A DNA stretch of 64,000 bases from NCBI RefSeq assembly GCF_018446385.1, contig NC_055996.1, positions 51,692,365-51,756,364 on the forward strand. Reading direction: 5' to 3'. Numbering within the stretch: position 1 is the stretch's first letter; each line of letters begins with the position of its first letter. This stretch comes from Zingiber officinale. Lineage: Eukaryota > Streptophyta > Magnoliopsida > Zingiberales > Zingiberaceae. The notes beneath the pieces are model-generated. The model did no database searches. It was not told the DNA's origin and saw nothing but the letters and a program-made list of their open reading frames with translations. This document shows, piece by piece, positions 11,234-22,480 of the stretch. A program made the position numbers and the translations under genes.

Positions 11234-13656
11234 TGTTAGAGTGTATACTAAAAGCCTAGCTTTTGGTATAAACATTTATCTAGAAATAAGAATCACATTG
11301 GTCAAATGTCTACATCTATGATAAATGTAGTTGTTCAATTAATTTATATTGTAGATAACATGGTGTGTGGTGTCACACACAGAGGATCATGTTATCAATA
11401 CCTTATAAATTATAAACAGTAACTCACGACCATAATGGAAAGGAACAAACCATTGGAAGGTCGTAGTGTAATTAGGTATTAGTTTATCTTAACTATATAA
11501 TTACACTAGTACACTTAGAGTGTATTGAGTAGAACCATTTGAGGTCGTTTCTTTTATACTGGCTTTATAAAGAAACAAAGACCTCGGTTATTATGGAAGT
11601 GTGTACTCTTAATCCTAATATAATAACAAGCACATATATTTGATATTTATTTCTTTAATTTATCAATGGGTGAGATTTAGTTCGATAAATCAATAAGCCC
11701 GATAAGTTGGGAAATGATATCGCTTATAGTGTGTGTTGTTGATTATAGAAGGAAACTGTGTCCTAGAGATACTAGGTTGATAATGTCCTCAAGAGGAGCT
11801 CATAAAGATTGTCATGTTAAACCCTGCAGGTGGACTTAGTCCGACATGATAATAAGGTTGAGTGGTACTACTCTTGGACTTAGATATTAATTAAATGAGT
11901 TGTCAGTAACTCACTTAATTAGTGGACATTCGATATCTTAAACACAGGGAGACTAACACGCTCATAATAAGAAGGAGCCCAAAAATGTAATTTGGGATTG
12001 GTGCGGTAGTTCAATAATAGTTCTCTAGTGGAATGAATTATTATTGATAAAATTAAGTTGTGTGTTCGGGGCGAACACGGGATGCTTAATTTTATCGGGA
12101 GACCAAAATCAATTCCTCCTCTCGGTCCCTATCGTAGCCTCTTATTTATAGTGTACTATACCCACCTATACCCACCTTCATACCCATGTTATAGGGGCCG
12201 GCCAAGCTAGCTTGAGGATCAAGCTAGGGCCGGCCAAACCATTAGTTCATGGGTGGCCGGCCCTAGCTTGAACCCAAGCTTAGGTGGCCGGCCCTATTTA
12301 ATTTAAAAAAAAATTTAATTTTAAAATTTTCTTATGTGAAAGATATAATTTATTGAAGAGATTAAAAATTAAAATATCTCTTTTATAAATCTCTACAAAA
12401 GATTAAAGAAAGAGATTAAATCTCTTTCCTTATTTGTAGATTAGAAAGGATATTTTATTTCTCTTCTTTATAAATTATTCACATGTTGAAAAATTAAAAT
12501 TATAGAAATTTCTTTTTATAAACCAATCATAAAAGGGATAAAAATTATTAGAGAAATTTTTTATAAAATTTCTGGAGACAAATTAGGAAGTTTTAATTAA
12601 TTAAAACTCTCCTTGTTTTGTTTTTTAAAGTGGCCGGCCATTGTGTTTAAAAGAAGAAAAATTGTTTTAATTAAAATAATTTTTCTTTACATGGCAAAAG
12701 AATTAAGGAAATTTTGTAATTAAATTTCCTAATTTGCCTAGGCCAAGGAATATAAAAGAAGAGGTGAGGGTGCCTTCATGGGACAACCTCTATTATTTTT
12801 CCTCCCTCTTTTCCTTGGTGTGGTGGCCGGCCCTTCCTTTTCTCTCTTCTCCTCTTGTTGGCCGAAACCTATCTTCTTGGTGGAGCTTTTGTTTGTGGCC
12901 GGATCAAGGAAGGAGAAGAAGGAGAGAAAGCAAGTCTAGTCTCTAGCATCCCTTGGAGTTTGGTTGGTGTTTTGTTCTTCGTCCTTGGTGAAGCTTCTTT
13001 GTGATTGGCCGAACCTAGCTAGGAGAAGAAGAAGGTGCTTGGTGGTTTATCATCTCGGAAGATCGTTGCCCACACAACGTCCGAGGTTAGAAGAGGAATA
13101 CGGTAGAAGATCAAGAGGTCTTTCTAAAAGGTATAACTAGTAATTTTTCTTTCCGCATCATGCTAGTTATTTATGGAACTAATACCAAATACAAGAGGCT
13201 TACGATTCTAGTATTTCGAATATGTTTTTCAAAGTTGTGTTCTTTTGTTTTATTTTTCCTTGTGATTTGATTGTTCTTTTCGGTTAACCTAAAGTTATTT
13301 TAGGAAATTAAATATTAGATTTCTATAAAAGGTTTTGTCTAGTCGGTGGTGGTTGCTCCCATATCCAAGAAGGTCATGTGCCTCGCCACGTCAGTACTGG
13401 GAACCAATTATGGAAATTAATATTTAATGGAATTAATAACTTAAGGTGATTTGGGTCGAACGTGTTAAGTTCCGCAGGAGATCCAAGTCAAAACCTAAAA
13501 GAACAAATAGATTAAGTTTTGGATCAAACGTGTTAAGTTCCGCAGGCGATCCAAAATTTAATTTAAAAGAACACATGGTAGCTAGGAAAAGGTTCAGACC
13601 TTTGTACAAAATTTTTGTACAGTGGAACCTCTAGGCTTTCCGAGTAGCAACCAACA
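11234..13656 (+). repeat. 3' LTR of the copia element
   Basis: 2423 bp and nearly identical to 4287-6704, with about 25 scattered differences by eye, mostly single transitions and one-base indels. It follows a polypurine tract ending AAGTGGGAGAT at 11233 and is followed by the target duplication CTCCT. The hairpin is conserved at 12220-12270. Confidence 0.95.
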
Positions 13657-14420
13657 CTCCTAACTGATGGCACTCCAATCTCTATGGGTACTACTACTTC
13701 GTTGCCATAAACTAGATGGAATGGTGTCAGGCCTGTGCTTTCTCGAGGCGTTGTGCGGTAAGCCCATAGGATGCTTGGTAGCTCTTCCACCCAGTTGCCT
13801 CCCACATGATCCAGCTTAACCTTCAGACCTCGCACTATTTCTCGATTGACCACCTCAGTCTAGTCATTTCTTTGAGGGTATGCCACTGAAGTGAAGGCTT
13901 GCATTATACCGAACCCCTTACACCAGGTCTGGATTGTTTGCCCTTGAAATTGCATCCCATTATCTGATACCAATTTGTGCGGTATGCCAAACCTGCAAAG
14001 GATATTCTTCCACAAAAACTGGACGACAACACTTTCTGTGATCCTGGCCAGGGCCTCTGCTTCCACCCACTTGGAGAAATAATCCACTGCTACCAATAAA
14101 AAACGTTTATAACTTGGGGCCATTGGAAATGGTCCCACAATATCCATGCCTCACTAATCAAAGGGACACGAGACTATAGATGTTCTTAGCAGCGCCGTTG
14201 GTCGGTGTGTCAGATTCTGATGTTTTTGGTAGGACATGCAGGTATTCACTAGCTTTTGAGCATCCCTCTATATAGTAGGCCAGAAATATCTAGCCAGGAG
14301 CACCCTGCGAGATAATGTCAGACCTCTCACATGACTACCGCAGCATCCCAGATGTATTTCTTGTAAGGCCTGATCTGCCTCCTCCATACCCAGACATTTG
14401 AGTAATGGTCTAGAGAAGGA
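13657..14420 (-). pseudogene. Integrase zinc-binding and catalytic domains of the Tat element
   Basis: Reading leftward from about 14420 there is a decayed HHCC zinc-binding segment. The core follows, with MDIVGPFPMAP, VDYFSKWVEAEA and VSDNGMQFQG (first two catalytic Asp), then VNREIVRGLK (catalytic Glu region) and LPSILWAYRTTPRESTG. An in-frame stop sits between the second Asp and the Glu near 13860. The frame runs into the copia LTR at 13656 and resumes at 4281. Confidence 0.9.
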
Positions 14421-14527
14421 CCTCTTGTATAGTTAGTCCCCTATCATAACATAGGCATGAGCTTGTTTCCTGACCAGTCGTGCTTCCTCTAGATCAATCG
14501 GTAAGCTACCCTGCTGAAGATAGCTTA

Positions 14528-15013
14528 TCATGGGTGCCCACCATCAATGGGTGCTTCCCTATTATTCTGCAGATCTATTTGAGCTATAAGGAAAGTTTGC
14601 GCTATTGATCTGTCCAACACCCATGTAGTTAGGGAACTGGCCATCTTTGCCAGCTCATCTGCTTTCTCATTCTCTGCCCTGGGGATCTTAGTCACTGTAA
14701 CTTCCGCAAATTCCTCCTTCATCTTCTCATATGCTTCTCGATATACTTGTAACTTATCGCAATTTACCTCAAAGTTGCCAGCCACTTGCTGAGTTACTAA
14801 CTGAGAATCTGAGTAAATGATGACCCAGGCGGCCCCTACGTGCCGAGCTGCCTGCAACCCTACCAATAAAGCTTCATATTCTGCCTCGTTGTTAGTGGCT
14901 CTGAAGTTAAGCCGGACAACCAACTGCAATATATCCCCTTAAGGAGATATCAAGAGAATCCCGACCCCACTTCCTTTGTGAGTTGCTGACCCATCTACGT
15001 AGATTTTCCAAGT
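14528..15013 (-). pseudogene. Second (archaeal-type) RNase H of the Tat element
   Basis: The segment begins with IYVDGSATHKGSGVGILL near 15013-14950, then a stop. It continues with NNEAEYEALLVGLQAA, YSDSQLVTQQVAGN and ENEKADELAKMA. These are the four acidic active-site neighbourhoods of a type I RNase H distinct from the ordinary gypsy RNase H at 15100-15560. Acquisition of this extra domain between RNase H and integrase is a published hallmark of the Tat lineage. It degrades RNA in RNA/DNA hybrids. Confidence 0.85.
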
Positions 15014-15099
15014 TTCCTCAGAGTTAGTCTGATGAATCTCTGTTAAAAAATTTGCCAAGGCCTACGCTTTAATGGCTGTGCGTGGCTAGTACTGTATGT

Positions 15100-16190
15100 C
15101 ATATTCTCCTAGCTCAGTTGCCCACTTGATAAGCCGGCCTGCTACTTCTACATTAGTTAGCGCTCTTCCCATGGCTATTAGTCAAGACTGTGATAGGGTG
15201 CGCCAGGAAGTATGGTCTTAACCGCCGAGCCATAAGAACCAATTCGTAAACCAACTTTTCTAGGGTCGTATATTGAGACTCAACCTCTTTCAATAGATGG
15301 CTGAAGAAATACACTGGCCGTTGTACATTATCCTATTCTTTAACAAGCACAGCCCCCACGACCTCAGGGGTAGCAGAGAAGTAAACCCACAATGGTTCTC
15401 CGACGACCGGCTTGAATAAGGATGGAAGAGCCTCCAAATACTTCTTCAGTTCCTCAAAAGCTCGGGTACATTCATCGTCCCACTGAAACTTGGAGGCCTT
15501 CTTGAGCACTTTGAAGAAAGGAGCAGACCGGTCGGCAGATCTGGAAATGAATCTTGACAGAGCTGTTATTCTGCCTACCAGCTTCTGTGTTTCCTTTAAG
15601 TTCTGAGGAACTTGCATATGCCGTAGTGCCCGAACTTTTTCTGGATTAGCTTCTATTCCTCGCTCGGTCACTAGATAACCCAAGAACTTTCCTCCTTTAG
15701 CTCCAAACAAGCATTTCAATGGGTTTAGCTTCAACCCGTATTGTCGGAGAGTCCCGCAGGTTTCCTCTACATCCATGATCAGATTCACTGCTAAAGGGGA
15801 CTTAATGAGTATATCATCCACATACACCTCCACGTTGCGCCCGATCTGCTCTCAGAAGATCTTATCCATCATCCTCTGATATGTGGCACCTGCGTTTCTG
15901 AGACCAAATGACATGACAATATAGCAGAAAGTACCGTCAGCCGTAATAAAGCTAACCTTTTCTTGATCTTCCACCGCTAAGGGGATCTGATGATATCCCT
16001 GATACGCATCCAACATGCAGATCCTCTCACAACCGGCAGTTGAGTCCACCATCTGGTCAATCCGGGGCAGGGGATAGCAATCCTTGGTACTAGCTCAATT
16101 TAGATCTCTGAAGTCTATGCATACTCTCCACTTATTGTTGGACTTCTTCACTAAGACTACATTGGAGAGCCAGGATGGAAACTACAACTC
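15100..16190 (-). pseudogene. Reverse transcriptase and first RNase H of the Tat element
   Basis: The RT fingers and palm show LDAYQGYHQIPL, then VMSFGLRNAGATYQRMMD. The active site YVDD lies at about 15813-15824. The thumb follows with LNPLKCLFGA and FLGYLVTERGIEANPEK. RNase H follows with FQWDDECTRAFEELK, a decayed catalytic-Asp region (WVYFSATPEVVGAVL), and TTLEKLVYELV near 15250. A stop (TGA) lies just before the YVDD segment and others follow 15333. The protein copies element RNA into DNA. Confidence 0.92.
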
Positions 16191-17159
16191 TCAGACGTGG
16201 CCTGCTTTCTTGAGCTGGTCCACTTCAGCTCTGATTATTTTGTTCTGGTCGGCTGAGAAGTTCCTTTTCTTCTGTTTGACCGGCCGGGAGTCTGGTAGTA
16301 GATGTAACTTGTGCTCTTCTACTTCAGGTTTGACTCCAGGTAACTCTTCTGTAGACCAGGCGAAAACATCCCAATTGTGGATCAGGCATTGGATTAATTC
16401 TTTCTTGAGAGGAGGAGGCAGGTTGCTTTCTATGCGAGTAAAACTTTCGGGGAGTTCAGCATATAGTTGTACCTCCTCCCAAGGGATGGGTTCTTCAGCC
16501 ATGGGTAGAGGCTCTTCTTGGACTGCATAAACTCCACTGTCTTGCATCCTCTGATTCTTCCTAGCTTCTACCCAGACCATATCAATGTAGCATCTCTGGG
16601 AGACCTTCTGCTCTCCCTTAACTTCCCCAACCTGCTCGCTAATAGGGAATTTGATCTTTTGATGGAAAGTAGAGACCGCAGCCCTAAAATCATGCAGGGC
16701 TGACCTTCCCAGGATGACATTATAAGAGGAGGGGGAATCCACCACTATAAAAGTGCTCCTCCTAGTGCGCACCAATGGCTCGGTGCCCAGAGATATGACC
16801 AGCTTGATCTGACCCATTGGCTTTACTTCGTTGCCTGTAAAGCCGTATAGAGAGGTAGCTACGGGCTGGAGTTTAGTCGCATCGATCTGCATCTCCTCGA
16901 ATGCGGTTCTGAACAAAATATTAACCGAGCTCCCAGTGTCAACAAAAACCCCGGCCACTCGACTGTTGGCAATAATGGCTTTGATGATAAGAGTGTCGTC
17001 ATGAGGCAGCTCCAGACCTTCCAGGTCTGACGACCCGAAACTGATGACAGGGCCAGCAGCCTGCTCAGGGTTGCATCCGACGGTGTGGACCTCCAAGCGA
17101 TGCACATGAGACTTGCGCACTCTCCCCGAATCTCCATCAGTTGGGCCTCTGGAGATCAT
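16191..17159 (-). pseudogene. Aspartic protease and start of RT of the Tat element
   Basis: A 322-codon open stretch. Residues 74-78 (DTGSS in VFVDTGSSVNILF) are the retropepsin active site, preceded by ISFGSSDLEGLELPHDD, a conserved block of Tat-type gag-pol. The second half enters RT with HKLHLLPDSRPVKQKKR and the segment before the fingers. It belongs to the gag-pol polyprotein; the protease would release gag and pol proteins. Stops upstream (17169-17385) and downstream (about 16190) show the copy is inactive. Confidence 0.92.
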
Positions 17160-17384
17160 GACTATCTCTCAAACGACTGCATTGCTGTAATTTTCAGCTT
17201 CCTGAGCTTCTCCTGGTTCCCCAACCCGACCGGGCGGCTGAGCATTGGATCCCATTGGGTCGGGGTGGGGTCGACCTCCTGATCCGGCTGCGGCGCGCTG
17301 CTCCTCCATCATTTTGAGTACTTGAGGAGCTAACTCAGGAGGCGGCAACCCTAGCTCAGCCACTCACCTAGAATCCTGAGCGAA

Positions 17385-18523
17385 CTAAAAGCAACGGTTA
17401 GTATCATGAGTATGGGACCGATGATAGGTACAGTACCTGGAGTCCCTTGGTCCAGGTCGGGGGGCATGAACTGCCGTGACTCGTGGTGCCGGTCTAATTT
17501 CCTGACTAGGCTGAAAGAGAGGCCCGACTTCCCGCGACCGGGGAAGGGGTTGGGCTGGCTGTTGAGGTGTTCGCCTCTCTGGTTTGTTAACAGTGGCAGG
17601 CGTCAAGTCTGACTTCCTTCGAGCAGCTTGGGTCTCCTCCACGTTAATATAACTGGCCGCTCTTTCCAGCATGCTATCAAAATTCTTAACTGGATCTCGA
17701 ATAAGATCCCGGAAGAACTCCCCCTTTGCCAGTCCGTGAGAGAAGACTCTCATCAGTATCTCGGAAGTGGCTGATGGAACGTCCTGAGCCACTTGATTAA
17801 ATCGCTTGATATAGCTCCGTAGGGGTTCGGCTGACCCTTGCTTGAGGGCGAAAAGGCAATGATCTATTTTCTGGTACTTCCTACTACTAGCGAAGTGGCG
17901 CAGGAATACCATCTTAAAGTCGGAGAAGCAGGTGATGGATCCATGTGGCAATCCATCAAACCACTTTTGTGTCGAGCTAGAGAGAGTATTCAGAAACACT
18001 CGGCACTTAACAGCGTCATTGTATTGATGTAGTAAGGTAGCGTTCCTAAATTTGCAAAGATGATCTTCGAGGTCCTTACTGCCGTCATATTCCCTAATGG
18101 CTGGGGGTCGTACCCTTTAGGCAACTTCTCCTCCAAGATTCTGAAAGAGAAAGGCACTTTCTCGCCGGGTTCCACGTGGGGCTCCTCCCTAAGAATTATA
18201 GCTTTTCCCTTCCCTGAATCTCACGGGAGGGAGCTTTCGGCCACTAAGACCTGCGGCTGTTCCTTCTTGAAACTGGGACCATTGGGCCTTGGTTGATAAT
18301 ACCCCTGGTCAGGTTCACGATAAAGAGCCTGGGGAAATTCTTCAGGTTGCTTCCTCTTAGAGCCCCGATCCGATATGGGAATGGGCTCCTTAGAGACTTC
18401 TAGTGCTCGGCGCGGTCGTGAGACAATTGCTTGTTTTTTAGAGGCCGCCCGCCTCTTGGTTTCTTTGAAGAGTTCATATTCTCCCGCGGTCATGGTGACA
18501 TTGATTCGACCCAACTCCTCCAT
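17385..18523 (-). pseudogene. gag of the Tat element
   Basis: I place the start at ATG 18523 (MEELGRINVTMT) because it aligns with the start of the related gag at 28510 (MEDVGRLTTMT). Frameshifts split it into pieces at 18221-18523, 17990-18175 and 17385-17999. The core has the Retrotrans_gag pattern: QKWFDGLPHGSI, FSDFKMVFLRHF, LKQGSAEPLRSYIKRF. A CCHC-like end (YCTYHRSHTHDTNRC) closes it. Gag packages element RNA. Confidence 0.88.
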
Positions 18524-18549
18524 CTTCTCGTTCTGGAACAAGTAGTTAT

Positions 18550-18571
18550 GTTCCCACAGACGACGCCAAAT
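18550..18571 (-). other. Primer-binding-like site next to the Tat LTR
   Basis: On the minus strand TTTGGCGTCGTCTGTGGGAA directly follows the LTR end GGGATCA. The related element has TTTGGTGCAGTCTGTGGGAA at the same place (28465). The conserved position argues for a tRNA primer site, but I cannot name the tRNA with certainty. Confidence 0.6.
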
Positions 18572-19429
18572 TGATCCCGTCCGGAAGCTAAGTCAGACAG
18601 AGGCGGTCGCAGTGTTGCCGGTGTTGACGGAAAGTTGTTGGGCCTCCTGAATGACCTGGCAACCCGCCGAAAGGCTTCCACGAGCGGATGACGATGGGGA
18701 TGATGAAGCTGCTGATCCTGCGCACACTTAGACGAACCCCCTTCACGTTAGAGGCCAGAAACCAAGGAAAAAACCCCCGGATTAGGCCCTCCGATGCTTA
18801 AGTTAGGTACCTTTTCCCCAGAAGAAATAGAGAAAGCAGAAAAAGTAAAAGACTAGTAAGAAAGGATGAGTGAGCATACCTGCGTAAGGGACAAAACATC
18901 CCTTTTTATACTACAACTGATGCTTCTGGAATCTGACGAGTGTCAGGGAATGTCGGATGTCAGGCTTTGTCTGACGGTGGATGACACGTGGCATCCTCCT
19001 ATAGGTCTGGGGAGGAATCAAAGGGCTATGAACACTCGACCATAGGCATATTCTCTGACAGACAGTGATTATTCCCTAACAGGTCATTGCGATTCCTTGG
19101 CTTGCTTGTCGTGTAGTGTCTGACCTCCTTATTCCATTGCTCCTATGTTGGCTTTTCATACTTCCGAATCCCAACCTGTGGGTGCAGACCTGTAGTTATC
19201 CCGTGTTTACTACTTCACAACTTCAGTCCTACGTGTCCATCCCTATCTTATGTGATCTATTCTATAATTTCCCGACCTGCCTTACGCTATAAAGTCGCGA
19301 CCTGTTAAGCTCTGATATGGTTCTGTCTATCCTGCCTCCCGACCTGTACTTTTCCGTCTGTTTTGTTTACTTTGGGTCTCGGCCTGTAGGCGTCAGTTTG
19401 CTTCCTCTTATCCTGAGTCCCGACCTGTA

Positions 19430-19841
19430 TCCTTGGTTGACACAATCCCGACCTGTAGGCTTGTCCCTATATCCTGTGCCACACTGCTAGAAGTCCCGAC
19501 CTATATCCTTGGTTGGCACAATCCCGACCTGTACACATCGATCCATGTATCCTGAGCCATAAGGTTATAAGTCCTGACCTGTATCCTTAGCTGGCATATC
19601 TCGACCTATACACATCGATCCATGTATCCTGAGCCATAAGACTATAAGTCCTGACCTGTATCCTTGGCTGGCACATCCCGACCTGTACACATCGATCCAT
19701 GTATCCTGAGCCATAAGGCTATAAGTCCGGACCTGTATCCTTGGCTGGCACATCTCGACCTGTACACATCGATCCATGTATCCTGAGCCATAAGGCTATA
19801 AGTCCTGACCTGTATCCTTGGCTGGCACATCCCGACCTGCG
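19430..19841. repeat. 77-bp tandem array in the Tat LTR
   Basis: The word CACATCGATCCATGTATCC recurs at 19534, 19611, 19688 and 19765, an exact 77-bp spacing, with partial units on both sides. Each unit contains two copies of the phrase gacctgtatcctt/gacctgtacacatcg and a near-palindromic core. Confidence 0.92.
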
Positions 19842-19934
19842 ATCCTAGCCTTTGAATTCTTGACACGTGGATCTAACCCCGGGAACCCATTAGTGTCTGA
19901 CCCAACCCCTCTCATAACTAGGCTCTTTGAACTA

Positions 19935-20110
19935 CACGTAGTCCTGATCCTTGACCTCCACGTAGGTCAGACTTTTGACCTCCATGCAAACCTGACTTCT
20001 GATCTCCACGCAAGCTTGACTTCTGACCGCCATGTGAGCTTGACTTTTGACCGTCCAATGAGCTCGACTCTTAAACATCCAATGGGCCCGACTCTTGACC
20101 ACCTCATCTC
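19935..20110. repeat. Degenerate repeat of about 29 bp in the Tat LTR
   Basis: The phrase (t)gacttttgacc-tccatg-gagct recurs about six times with changes, for example cttgacttctgaccgcc then cttgacttttgaccgtcc. It lies next to the LTR start. Confidence 0.7.
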
Positions 20111-20138
20111 TCTGACCCTGCGATCATGTATCGTATCA

Positions 20139-20430
20139 CCCGCCAACACCAAGAATGAGAGAGATTCATTAAAGTCTTGTGTGGCAGCTTGGATCTTTTC
20201 AAAGGAAAAGTAGCGACAAAGATTAATAGGAAGCAATGCATAGATCCCATCTATTGTCTTGGTGATGTAGCAAAAGGTGAGTTACTGATGAGGGAGAGAG
20301 GCAACGCTCCATAAGTCCCCTCACCAGTTGTTGCTTCCTTCACCTTCTACTTCTTCTTCCTCTTGACATTTTCCTATTTGGATTCTTCTTCTTTTCATGC
20401 TACATGCATCTATTTCCAAAACCTTTTTTG
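20139..20430 (-). pseudogene. FERONIA-like (CrRLK1L) receptor kinase, juxtamembrane and start of kinase domain
   Basis: On the minus strand a basic and acidic stretch (KRRRIQIGK...EEEEVEGEG) is followed by ALPLSLISNSPFATS, then LPINLCRYFSFEKIQAATQ, then DFNESL and VGG. This is the order of the CrRLK1L cytoplasmic juxtamembrane (PLSLYGNS..., NLCRHFSF.EI.AAT) up to the glycine-rich loop. It has a stop, a one-base shift before LPINLC and a small indel after NESL. It ends at the Tat LTR inside the codons of the glycine loop. Full-length CrRLK1L proteins sense RALF peptides at the plasma membrane; this piece is a dead fragment. The other half is at 61320-61751. Confidence 0.82.
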
Positions 20431-20639
20431 AATTCTTCTTTTCAACTGTCAAGTAATTCATTTTCCTTATCGAAATCTGGCTTCTCAAGATCTCTTTCTT
20501 CTTGGCTCCCATGTCCATGATCGATATCCTCAGCATTATAAAAATCATCCCCAAATATTCTATTTATCTTTTTATCATGCTCCTCTAGGTCAAATTCCTC
20601 CTCCATATAATCTTCAAATTCATCCAAGTCATCTCGAGC

Positions 20640-21056
20640 ATAAAAGCTATATCGTCCTATATGGCGAAATCCGATTGTCCTTGGAACAATGTTTGAGGGT
20701 AACCAAAGGGAATAAAGTGATTTTTCATCTTCTTCCAATCGATGATCTTAACTTTACCCTATCTTTCACGTGATCGTCATAGCTCCTCCCACCACGTTGG
20801 TGCTTGACCTTTAAATTTGATGGCAACCAATTTAACTTTAACAAAATTAGACACTTCTTGATAATAAAAAATTCTTTCAACTCTGTTAATCCAACCAATA
20901 CAATCTCTGCTTGTAATATACTAGAAAACTTAGGCATATCAATCCGAAAAATCGAAGTCCACATGAAGCAACTCTCGATCACGACATTCTCGGAACTGAG
21001 CACAATTGTGATATGAGTTTTTGAAAGCGAAAGCAGAATTACGATAAAAGATCTCA
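20640..21056 (-). pseudogene. Ty3/gypsy gag relic
   Basis: The minus frame reads FRIDMPKFSSILQAE, then a decayed LTELKEFF block. It ends with VKHQRGGRSYDDH...KDRVKLRSSIG and, in another frame, HFIPFGYPQTLFQ. This matches the gypsy gag pattern (DIP.F.G.L....FLDWL..VE.FF, ...WW..L...R...G, ...F.P..Y). It is decayed by frameshifts. An LTR remnant adjoins it at 21057. Confidence 0.65.
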
Positions 21057-21240
21057 CTGTCACGCCTTGGAAGTGTACTGATCCAATAAAAATCGGACAA
21101 CACCTCTCCTATAACAATGACAAATAAAACCTGAATACATAGTCACAGATCGTACTAACCACACAACGGAAGCATAAAAACTAATATACCAATAATAGGG
21201 TAAAGGAATTCACACAATCCCACAACAAATAACAAAAAAA
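20958..21240 (-). repeat. First copy of a direct repeat of about 285 bp (gypsy LTR junction)
   Basis: 20958-21240 is repeated at 22193-22480 with about 90% identity by eye. Each copy holds about 100 bp of internal element sequence, then the LTR edge TGTCACGCC (21057, 22296) and about 180 bp of LTR. The LTR portion continues to 21553 in this copy and resembles the chromovirus LTR at 39030 (GGGGTGAGT, CAACACTC, CAGGTAC words). Confidence 0.8.
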
Positions 21241-21553
21241 AGCATACACGAAGGAGGGATTTACCCAATCTGCTCCGCAAGATATAGAAACTAACACCAC
21301 TGCTGTCGGCACGACTTAAACTCAACAAGTATCATAACTAAGACCAAAAATACACCACGCTTCCAATTATTTCACTAGCAAGTCCAAATACTAAAATGCA
21401 GCTACACACAATAAAAACAAAGCTAAAATCTCCCGAGGTGATGTGGGACTAACGGACAGGGCCTCTAAGCGACTCCATAAATCCTCTATCTGCTACCTAG
21501 GAAAAGGAAAATACTAACAGGGGGTGAGTACAAAACACTCAATAGGTACAATG

Positions 21554-22192
21554 TGTTGGTGCAGTTTGCACTAAAGGTCTAACTCAGATTTTGATGAATG
21601 ACAAGTGAGTTAAGTTAGGTGTCTTTGTGATCTAAGTACTTTACCAAGAGTGCAGGAGTTGACGGGTCTAATGGACCTGACACTAGGCTGAAATCTAGCT
21701 AGGTGCCCAAGACTGGATAGCTGGTGCGAAATCTAGATAGGTCAACAGACCGACCTGATATTTGGAAGGGAAGTCCGGTTGGGTCTGTGAGACCAGAAAA
21801 CTAGTAGAAGTCCAGTTGGATTTGCAGACCTGATAACTGGAATGAAAACCTAGTTGGTCATGACGCTAGTCAACCGACTACAAATTAATAAGTAAAGGTA
21901 AGTCACTGGAGGAGAGTTACTCGGTGAGGACACATCCCGATTGAGGGACAGTAGGCGTCGGTTCAATTTAGGTTCATTTTTGATCCCTAAACTGAGATCC
22001 TGACTATATCCTGGTATCAGGGAGGCAAGATCTAATTACTACTCAGTATTATTGTGCTAACACTTATCTTGTAGGTTATTGTTTGGTTTATTAGAGTAGC
22101 ACGCTTTGTAGGGCAAGAAGAGCATAAAAAGTGTCGGGTGAACAGTACTGGAGGCGTCTTCCAGAAGATGGAAGGTGCCTTCAAGCATTGAA
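21554..22192 (+). repeat. Copia LTR fragment
   Basis: It starts TGTTGGTGCAGTTTGCACT and continues as a diverged relative of the LTR start found on the minus strand at 34412 and 54552 (TGTTGGTGCGGTTAGCACT, then GTCTAACT and TTTTGATGAA). It sits between the two copies of the 285-bp repeat. No internal copia coding sequence is attached, so it is a truncated or solo LTR. Confidence 0.65.
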
Positions 22193-22480
22193 AGTCCACA
22201 TGAAGCTCCTCTCAATCAAGGCATTCTCGGAACTGAGCACAATTGTGATATGGGTTTTTGAAAGAGAAAGCAGAATCATGATAAAAGATCTCACTGTCAC
22301 GCCTGGGAAGTGTACATATCCGATAAAAATCGGATAACACCTCCACTATAACAATGATAAATGAAACCTGGATACATAGTCACAGATCGTACTAACCACA
22401 CAGTGAAAGCATAAAAACAAATATACCAACAATAGGGTAAAGAAATTCACACAATCCCGCAACAAACAACAACAAAAAAC
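22193..22480 (-). repeat. Second copy of the direct repeat of about 285 bp
   Basis: See the first copy at 20958-21240. At its right end it passes into a segment ending CTATTCACCCCCTATAGCC (about 22603-22621), which looks like the tail of a copia LTR. Confidence 0.8.

Larger units (their letters stand above)
4287..13656 (+). mobile_element. Ty1/copia element with 2.4-kb LTRs, inserted in the Tat integrase
   Basis: Two direct LTRs (4287-6704 and 11234-13656) start TGTTAGAG and end ACCAACA. They are flanked by a perfect 5-bp duplication, CTCCT (4282-4286 and 13657-13661). A Met-tRNA-type primer site follows the first LTR and a polypurine tract (AAGTGGGAGAT) precedes the second. By eye the LTRs differ at roughly 1% of positions, so the insertion is young. 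The internal polyprotein is nevertheless badly decayed. The host sequence is the minus-strand integrase of the Tat element. Confidence 0.95.
1..20138 (-). mobile_element. Tat-lineage Ty3/gypsy LTR retrotransposon, left end outside window
   Basis: On the minus strand the order is LTR (20138-18572), primer-binding-like site, gag, aspartic protease, reverse transcriptase, RNase H, a second RNase H, integrase, then a long 3' region holding genes on the opposite strand. A second archaeal-type RNase H and an antisense ORF after pol are known marks of the Tat/Retand/Ogre group. The integrase is split by a copia element at 4287-13656, whose TSD (CTCCT) joins the two halves cleanly. The coding frames carry several stops, so this copy is inactive. 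The LTR lies inside a FERONIA-like kinase exon, with flank GCGGG read on the minus strand. The 3' LTR is not in the window. Confidence 0.88.
18572..20138 (-). repeat. 5' LTR of the Tat element (TGATACGA...GGGATCA)
   Basis: About 1567 bp, read right to left. Its left end and first 545 bp match the LTR copy at 61752-62296 at roughly 90% or better by eye, with many transitions. A TATA-like word is present near 18902 (plus strand ctttttatac). It contains two tandem arrays: a 77-bp unit (19430-19841) and a degenerate unit of about 29 bp (19935-20110). The LTR interrupts a kinase exon; the flank is GCGGG on the minus strand. Confidence 0.85.

Noticed and set aside
19534-19841. Regular repeats resembling a CRISPR array (also 33184-33307, 62470-62975)
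   Set aside because: The spacing leaves no unique spacers, the repeats lie inside LTRs, and the DNA is from a plant nucleus.
20442-20738. 98-codon acidic ORF on the minus strand
   Set aside because: It overlaps, in another frame, the gypsy gag relic and the kinase juxtamembrane region. It has no recognised domain and looks fortuitous.
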